From positions 37,433,178 to 37,497,177 of the forward strand of contig CP141143.1 of the NCBI GenBank assembly GCA_035235625.1: 64,000 nucleotides of DNA, read 5' to 3'. This document shows, piece by piece, positions 58,351-64,000 of the stretch. The notes beneath the pieces were generated by a model. That model was not told the origin of the DNA and did no database searches. It saw only the letters and a list, made by a program, of their open reading frames with translations. Positions within the stretch are counted from its first letter, which is position 1; the number at the start of each line of letters is the position of its first letter. Source of the stretch: Saururus chinensis (Eukaryota; Streptophyta; Magnoliopsida; Piperales; Saururaceae). Both the position numbers and the translations under genes were made by a program.

Positions 58351-58412
58351 GGCGGATTATGAGGAGCAGGCAGACCATGAGGAGCAAGAGGAGCTCGTAT
58401 AGCACCGTCGAC
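58293..58412. repeat. 17-bp inverted repeat with 86-bp loop
   Basis: gtcgacggtgctatgcg (58293-58309) and cgtatagcaccgtcgac (58396-58412) pair over 16 of 17 positions. The loop reads as an acidic EPEPEP/EEQADHEEQEE stretch on the plus strand, immediately after the last recognisable transposase motif, and contains GC-rich sequence unlike its AT-rich surroundings. Confidence 0.85.
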
Positions 58413-58734
58413 GTTGAGTGTATTAGATTTGTCATATGTTTCTTTTGAACCAAACACTTTATTAACATGTGATGTAATATATTTTACAAACATTTATATC
58501 TTATGCTTATTTGTATATTGTGTAGATGATAGTTGATATCGATAACTTTAATGTTACAAGTTTGATGTTTTGTGGATGTTAATTTAAACATATGTGTGGA
58601 ATAAATGAACAGGGACTAGTGCACTTGATCTATATAGTGTGTGTGAATTGCATATATAATGTGAAGAATGATTGTATAATGTGTTGAATAAATGACCAGG
58701 GATAAATGTTAAAAGTTAGTTTAAAAATACATTT

Positions 58735-59136
58735 TAAAAAATTTTGAAGCATGATTTCGTCGTTTAGAAGCTGATTTAAAGTATGATTTCGTCGTTTAGA
58801 AGCTGATTTAAAGAATGAAATGAGCTTAAGGTTGCACCGGCCATGCTAGATTTTGTGAAGTATAGCAATTTTGTCAAGCTAATTTCATCCTCTTAAAGGA
58901 CGAAATTAGCTTAATTTTTTTAAACAGAATTTGTCATTTTAAATTACGAAATCAACTTAAACTTTATTTTGTCCTTCACATAAATATTTTTTAAAAAAAG
59001 GTACATAAGCGCCAACACTTGGCTGACGCCTACATGGTAAAAACTAATATTACTTTAAAAAATATTTTCTAAAGTAAGTTAATTTAGTAAATAATTTTTT
59101 TAAAATTATTATTTAAATATTTTTTTTATTAAAACT
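58735..59136 (-). repeat. Right terminal inverted repeat of the MULE
   Basis: Contains two direct copies of atgatttcgtcgtttagaag.. with a 32-base period (58751 and 58783). A gacgaaatt hairpin arm follows near 58898. The outer AT-rich half matches the left TIR in inverted orientation. The right TIR has lost most of the clean palindromes kept on the left. Confidence 0.7.
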
Positions 59137-59145
59137 ATTAATATA

Positions 59146-59272
59146 AGAGAAAGAGTATATACAGATCTATAAACGTGCGGACTTCGTTTTTAATCCCTCT
59201 TAGGACCTGGGGCTGGACTTTTAAAACTTAAAAGCCCGCATTAAGCCCAGGCCAGGCCGAGAAATAGACTCG
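59146..59272 (+). promoter_or_regulatory. Possible plant promoter next to the MULE
   Basis: gagtatatacag (TATA-like, 59153-59164), then aaaagcccgcattaagcccaggcc, whose reverse complement contains tgggct, the Site II-type motif common in promoters of housekeeping and organelle-targeted genes. The MULE sits within about 130 bases of the first ATG. Confidence 0.35.
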
Positions 59273-59417
59273 ATGGCGGCATGGGCCAACTCGGACCCGG
59301 TTTCAGCCCCAATGAGGAGCTATTTCCAGCTCATACCCGTTATACGGCCGCCCCTTCCGCTTTGCAACTCATTTCGATCTTCAACGCCATTGAAGCAGCA
59401 TCTGTTCCAGACTGAAG
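59273..59417 (+). CDS. Possible first exon of an unidentified host gene
   Basis: The ATG in cgATGGCGG opens a 48-codon frame (MAAWANSDPVSAPMRSYFQL ..) ending CTGAAG|GTAAGC, a near-consensus splice donor. From the second Met the peptide is rich in Arg, Ser, Pro and Leu with no acidic residue until its end, which would suit an organelle transit peptide. I do not recognise a family. The following 2.3 kb looks intronic (T-rich). One possible acceptor with a short terminal frame (cattgcag|ccagggtaattg at about 61250) would give a tiny protein, so the gene may be broken or its other exons lie beyond element I. Confidence 0.35.
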
Positions 59418-61795
59418 GTAAGCAACTGCTATTTCCCTCTTTATTGCGTTTTTTCTTCGTCTCTTTTTCATTAACTTTCTCTCTCCTTTTAGCTCTATTA
59501 ACGTGTCACTGATTGGCCAATTTTTAGATATTTTTGTTGTATTGGTTTCTGATCGCTGTAATTCATTTCTTGATGATTGTGTGTTTCATTTCTCCATGTT
59601 AGATTCATTTTAGAATGTCTTTATCTGGTCAATTAATTTTTTACGTTATTGAAGAATTTACTTTCTTCTATGTTTATCTCCTCGTCGCCTTTGAGAGACC
59701 TAATTGCCAAGTCGATGATAGGATCTGCCTTTGTCGGTTTTTTTCTTTTTTTTTTTTGCCGAGTTAGAAAATTTTATGGGCATCCCATTATTGGTTTCAA
59801 TTAATCTTTGATGATTTTATTATCCTCGTCAACGTCGATTTTGTTGGTCAATAATTATTGCCTTTTATGTTTCCATTCTTTCGTACGTCCCCCTTTTGCC
59901 TCCCACAGCAAACTACTTTTCTGAGTGAGAGTTGAATTCCAATCACCTCCAATATATGGCTAATCATGGGGAAATTTTATCTACAGGCAGCCGTAATAAA
60001 TGAGTGTTCTTTATTTCTTTTGACTACCCTAAGAGGAGATAGAAAATTTTTTCAATACTTTCTTTTGTTTCTTCGTCTTTGTTAAACAAACTTTTGTAGA
60101 ATTAGTTCTAATCAACTATATTAATTCTATTCAATGTTCTTTACTTCCGATTGGATTAGCATCTGAACACATCCACATCAAGTCCGTTATTACCATTCCC
60201 ATTCCCATTCGGGCTTTTCTCTTTTACAATCTATTATAATTCTCACATTCATATCTAGCATGGTCTTGGTAGATGTAGCCTTTATGTCATAAGAACTATT
60301 TTTAACTGAAGATGAAGGTTGCATACAATAATCATGTTTCACTTTTATTTAGCCATCATGCCACAAAGACCATGATTGGAGGATTAAATTTGCGGAGAGG
60401 TCTAACAAGCAAAACAATATAGTTTCCCACAAGTCTGTCATATTTTACTTGGGACTGTCCTATATCAGATGGCTTCACTGACAATTTTCGAGTGGGCATA
60501 TGTGATCATGTGGTCCAACGGTGGATTTGGTCAACCTGGTGTCTATTACCTGCATATAAGCATGTTTTCATCTATGTTGGTCTTCAAGTTGCCCATGTTA
60601 TTGATAGAGATCAAGTAGTAGTTTAGAAACGTGAACTGATGTCAACTATTAGGAATATAATCTGGATGAGTATATAAAAATTTATATTGTTAATAGTGGT
60701 TCTCTTATAAGTATTTTCCCCAAATTGGCATGCTTCGTATAGTCATGTTACATTACATGCTTCATATTTTATCCTTGAAATATTAAGACAGGCAATTGAT
60801 CTCATATTGCATAGCTAATTATGTGGCATGTTTTGACTAGTTTACTATTTTGCTGATTTATTGTCTTTACTTATTTTTTCTTAATTTTGTGCAAAATAAT
60901 TTTTATGTTGCAACAGTTCCTTTTCAACTTATAGAAAAAAATTTCTGGAAGTTTTACAACTTGAGAAATTGAATTTCTTGTCATCATGTAAAGGTAACTG
61001 ACTTTCCTTGTCTTTGGTAAACATGAAATGGCTTATGCTTATGGGTGTTGATATGTGGTTGCAAAATCAATCTGGCACGAAGTGTTTAAAAATTCTCTTA
61101 TGGTTGCCATTAAGTACAAGAATGACTAATAGGAGTCCCTTCTGCAATAGTGTTGGGTTTAGTTAGTTTATTATGAATGACCTGTTAAATTACATGAAAA
61201 TTAGACATTACTAAATTGCTTCAACTAGTGATTTGTTGGCCGACATTGCAGCCAGGGTAATTGAATATGGCTATTTTTAGGTTGGTTTTATCCCGACTCA
61301 TAGGATATGGTGAGAAAATGGTGATCGGAATTCATTTTGAGGAATGACCTTCTGCTGTTTAATGGACCGGAAAAATGTTCCATTTTGATGCGGCCACCGT
61401 TTAAATTGTGCGGACTCAATTGGAAACTGGCAATTTTCTCTAGAAGCCCAGCCCAGGTGGAAAATGGAATAGGTTGTCTCGTTTCTGGAGGCACTGCACT
61501 AATACTTCCAAAGTGATCATGGACGCACTTTGTAGATCAAATGGTGTCAACTGTCAGTCAAGTCAACCTAGATTAGCACGTTTGAACAAAATTGGCTGCA
61601 TTTTAGATTTACTTTCCAAATTGAAAGGTTTGCACCATCTTGTACCTTTCTGAGAGTCGAAATCGTGCACAGCAGTAGGGTGGAGAAGGACACAAAGTGG
61701 AAGCAGTAGAGTCAGAATTGAATTTGGTGTGAAAAACTGAGAGCAAAAGAGATATAAAAGTGATGGAAAGATCAGGAATGAATGATGATTGGTTG
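59418..61795 (+). other. Intron-like host sequence
   Basis: T-rich, with long non-coding character and several polypyrimidine runs (for example 59738-59757, cttttttctttttttttttttgcc in part). No transposon, RNA gene or convincing exon was recognised. Short open stretches near 60350-60420 and 61290-61490 have no recognisable content. Confidence 0.4.
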
Positions 61796-62145
61796 TGTTA
61801 TGACCCGTATGTTATGTGGGCTGAAACTATCCACCGGACTGCCTTTCTTCAAATAGCTTGGATTAGGACTTATTTTCCTACTTAATTAAGATTTTAAGTT
61901 TCCTAGTTTAAGATTTCTACTTCAATTCAATTTACTTCCCTAGTTTCATTTGAAGTGAACGTAGGAGGCTGTTAAACTATAGAAAGGGGTCTGCCCAAGA
62001 ATTCTGTACATTGGTTTTGATTGATAACAGAATACAGTAGTTTAGTTATTTGTCGCTACTCTCTCTCTCTCCCAAAACTAGATTTGCCTTCTTCAAACTC
62101 TGAATCCTATTATCTTCCCCTGCAATTTAACGTCCAACTACAACA
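61796..62145 (+). repeat. 5' LTR of element I
   Basis: 350 bp from tgttatgacccg to ..caactacaaca, followed by a primer site. A (ct) run at 62062-62073 precedes the leader. Size and termini fit the short-LTR chromoviruses F and B. The left flanking 5 bases are ggttg; the other side is outside the window. Confidence 0.75.
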
Positions 62146-62161
62146 CTGATATCAATAGCGG
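62146..62161 (+). promoter_or_regulatory. Primer binding site of element I
   Basis: ctgatatcaatagcgg, a decayed match to ttggtatcagagcgg, the initiator Met-tRNA-type site, at the correct position. Confidence 0.7.
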
Positions 62162-62250
62162 TTTAATCTTGAGTAGCTTTATCTGACAAGCACCCTGAGG
62201 CAAGTAGCTCGGATGAACAATGTGTTGAAGTCCAAAACCAGGGCATATCC

Positions 62251-64000
62251 ATGGCACAATCGCATGGCAGTTTTGGAGAGATGCAGACAATGCTTGAGAC
62301 TCTTTCTCGTTTTTCGGAGAAACGACTCATGGAGTCCCAGTTCAACCTATTCCAATGACAACAATATGTGCATGATGCTGAATTGATGGATGAGTTTGAA
62401 TAGAGGCGCCTTCTCTAGAGTCTAGCCAACTAGTGCGTATGGCTTCTGCTGCTTCTTTGGGACTCCCTCTGTAGATCACCAGCCCACATGGACAGTATCT
62501 GTTCCCATTGTTCCAGCCAGTCCTGATTTGGCTTCCGCCTTTGCATCAGTCCTTTTTACGGCTTTGGTACCATCACAAGCAGTCGCCTTTCCACTGGCTG
62601 CTGCTTTTAGAACCACCTCTGGCCCAGGTGCCATTGCAGGAGCCTCCTCTGTGTCACTTGAGTTCAACACAATGGGGATTGTCGCTGGAACCACTCACGG
62701 GTTCTCTTGCATTTCGACGAGGGTTTCTGTGCCTAGCTCCACAACTCCTCACTTAAATCCGCTGTCCTCTAGCCAAAATGGGGCCCTCCTTCCCTTATCT
62801 ATCAAGTCTGTGCAACTCTATGGGTCACATGCGTTGCATACTCAACAACTTTGACCTCATGAGTTGGACTCCTCCTGATCTGGTGATCCAAATGCTACAC
62901 CAGTGGGTCCACAATTTGAGACAAATGACACTCCAGCAGATCCTCAATTCTAGACAATGCTTAATCCTCTCTTTGATCCCTCTCGGACTAGTGATGATGT
63001 TGTAATGGGTTGTAACCCTGGGTTTGGAAATCCATTTGCATATTACAACCAACCACAGAGTCCTGATGAATTGGATTATGAAGATTGGCAGGGTCAGCTT
63101 GACATGTATGTAGCTTATGATGATTACCAGCATGAGTGTCTTGCACCGGACCCACGAGCTCTTGGCCGGGGGTGGTCACCCTTCCAATTGGGATCCGCAA
63201 GGTCGTTCAATAGAGGCTGACCCTACCAAGATTAATATGACGACTGGCGAATCCCAGATCATGGAGTTCAAACATGGGTCACCCCTATCAATTTTTCTTA
63301 GTACAACGGTGAAGAGTCAACAAACTGGATCTATCCAGCTGAGTAGTTCTTTGATTATCAAAATACCCCAGATGATAAAGTGTTCAAGTTATTTTTATTT
63401 CATTTTCAGGGTGATTCTGGCTATGTTGGCTTTTACGACATAATCCTAATATTACTTGGACTGAGTTTACTCAAGAGTTGTGTTTGTGCTTTAGACCTTC
63501 TGAGTATGAGGATTTTGATTTTCTTATGTCCCATGTGATCCAGACTGATACCATCCAACAATTTCAGGCAGACTTTGTGCCCCTAGCAGACCGAGTCCCA
63601 CGTTCACTGGAATATTCACTGGAATATGCACTTTAAGGGGGTATTTTTGTTGGGGCTCATGAAGCTTTTCCAAGCAGAGGTTTGTTATTCCCGGCCAACC
63701 AATATGTGAGAGTGCATTCAACTTGATTGCATGGCTGAGGCGAAGTTACAATACTCGCAACGGGGTGATGGGTTGTGCACTTGGTCCTTTACGACCTCTG
63801 GGGGCCTGTCCACTGCTCCTTGCTCTTCCACTCTTAACGTTTCAGTCAAGCAGCTCATGCCCACTAAAATGGATGCACAGTGCAAAAATGGTCTTTTGTT
63901 ACATTTGTGACAAACAATATTCTCCTTGCCACGAGTGCAAGTCCTTCCATATGTACGTCATTGCTAAGACCAACAAAGCAGTAGTCGAGTTTCATGGAGA
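62251..64000 (+). pseudogene. Gag of element I, cut by window end
   Basis: N-terminus MAQSHGSFGEMQTMLETLSR with EKRLMESQFNLFQ, a coiled-coil-like start. Then a long Ala/Ser/Pro-rich linker (62528-62854) continues in the same frame as 62957-63220, which contains YYNQPQSPDELDYEDWQGQL. After a TGA the capsid blocks appear: NWIYPAE*FFDYQNTPDDKV (TAG for CAG), KLFLFHFQGDSGYVGFYD and TWTEFTQELCLRFRPSEYED, in shifted frames. A zinc-knuckle-like CYICDKQYSPCHECK lies near 63900. This last feature is shared with F and B (CDEKxxPxHxC). Protease and RT would lie beyond 64000. Confidence 0.7.

Larger units (their letters stand above)
54477..59145 (+). mobile_element. Mutator-like DNA transposon (MULE) with candidate 9-bp TSD
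   Basis: The core is a broken MULE transposase gene (55963-58350) flanked by long inverted repeats. 54520-54840 aligns with the reverse complement of 58735-59110; shared blocks include aataataatt..aaaaaa.tattta, a caaagt..gttggtttttgccacataggcg-type block and the gacgaaat hairpins. Directly outside the TIR ends, attaatata occurs at 54477-54485 and 59137-59145, a 9-bp direct duplication as MULEs make. The sequence is AT-rich, so chance is not excluded, and the outermost 40 bases of the TIRs align poorly. Confidence 0.8.
61796..64000 (+). mobile_element. Element I, short-LTR Ty3/gypsy, 3' part outside window
   Basis: LTR, primer site and gag in order on the plus strand, as described in the separate entries. 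It lies at the end of the host interval that follows the MULE. It is a distinct, more diverged member of the short-LTR group than F and B, because its LTR shows no obvious identity to theirs beyond the termini. Confidence 0.75.

Noticed and set aside
62062-62073. ct microsatellite as a regulatory element
   Set aside because: Short and located in the LTR leader; nothing distinguishes it from ordinary CT-rich leaders of these elements.
62528-62854. 108-codon Ala/Ser-rich frame as a separate gene
   Set aside because: It is in the same frame as the gag block at 62957-63220 and lies between gag N-terminus and capsid of element I, so it is a gag linker.

Overview
The window reads as nuclear DNA of a seed plant, probably an angiosperm with a large, repeat-rich genome. 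The evidence is plant-type Ty3/gypsy chromovirus elements with initiator-Met-tRNA primer sites, solo LTRs of about 3.5 kb, a Mutator-like (MULE) DNA transposon with long terminal inverted repeats, and GT/AG-type exon edges. No bacterial, organellar, tRNA or rRNA gene was recognised. Nearly everything is transposon-derived and decayed. Only two short pieces look like ordinary host gene sequence: a phosphoglycerate-kinase-like exon relic (minus strand, about 15.8-15.9 kb) and a possible first exon (59273-59417).

Layout. 1-2810: right end of a long LTR of the same family as solo LTR 'E'. 2811-6438: degenerate unassigned sequence with weak minus-strand relics and a decanucleotide repeat in both orientations. 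6439-7255: 3' remnant of a minus-strand short-LTR chromovirus of family F/B. 7256-15444: minus-strand long-LTR chromovirus 'M', lacking gag and interrupted in integrase by an unassigned 1.4-kb block. 15445-17020: host sequence with the kinase-like exon and a promoter-like stretch. 17021-54126: a long-LTR chromovirus 'A' that has become a nest. Its 5' LTR holds a short-LTR element 'F' (17998-22825) and solo LTR 'E' (25129-28644). Its internal region is 29665-34329. Its 3' LTR holds short-LTR element 'B' (36456-52916), which holds element 'C' (about 39994-51231), whose 5' LTR holds inverted solo LTR 'D' (41019-44550).

The order of events is A, then B, then C, then D: four levels. B, D, E and F are confirmed by 5-bp target duplications (TGTGT, CACTA, TTGAT/TTGGT, TTTAG).

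54127-59145: a short host flank and then a 4.65-kb MULE with long TIRs built from palindromic subrepeats, a broken transposase gene and a candidate 9-bp target duplication. 59146-61795: host sequence starting with a possible promoter and first exon. 61796-64000: LTR, primer site and gag of another short-LTR chromovirus 'I' that runs off the window.

No retroelement here looks autonomous. Each pol carries stops or frameshifts, and nearly every copy has lost a catalytic or zinc-binding residue. Many stops sit where family members have CAG, CAA or CGA, as expected from deamination of methylated cytosine. Comparisons between copies were made by eye, so identities and internal boundaries are approximate. 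Boundaries defined by target duplications are exact.
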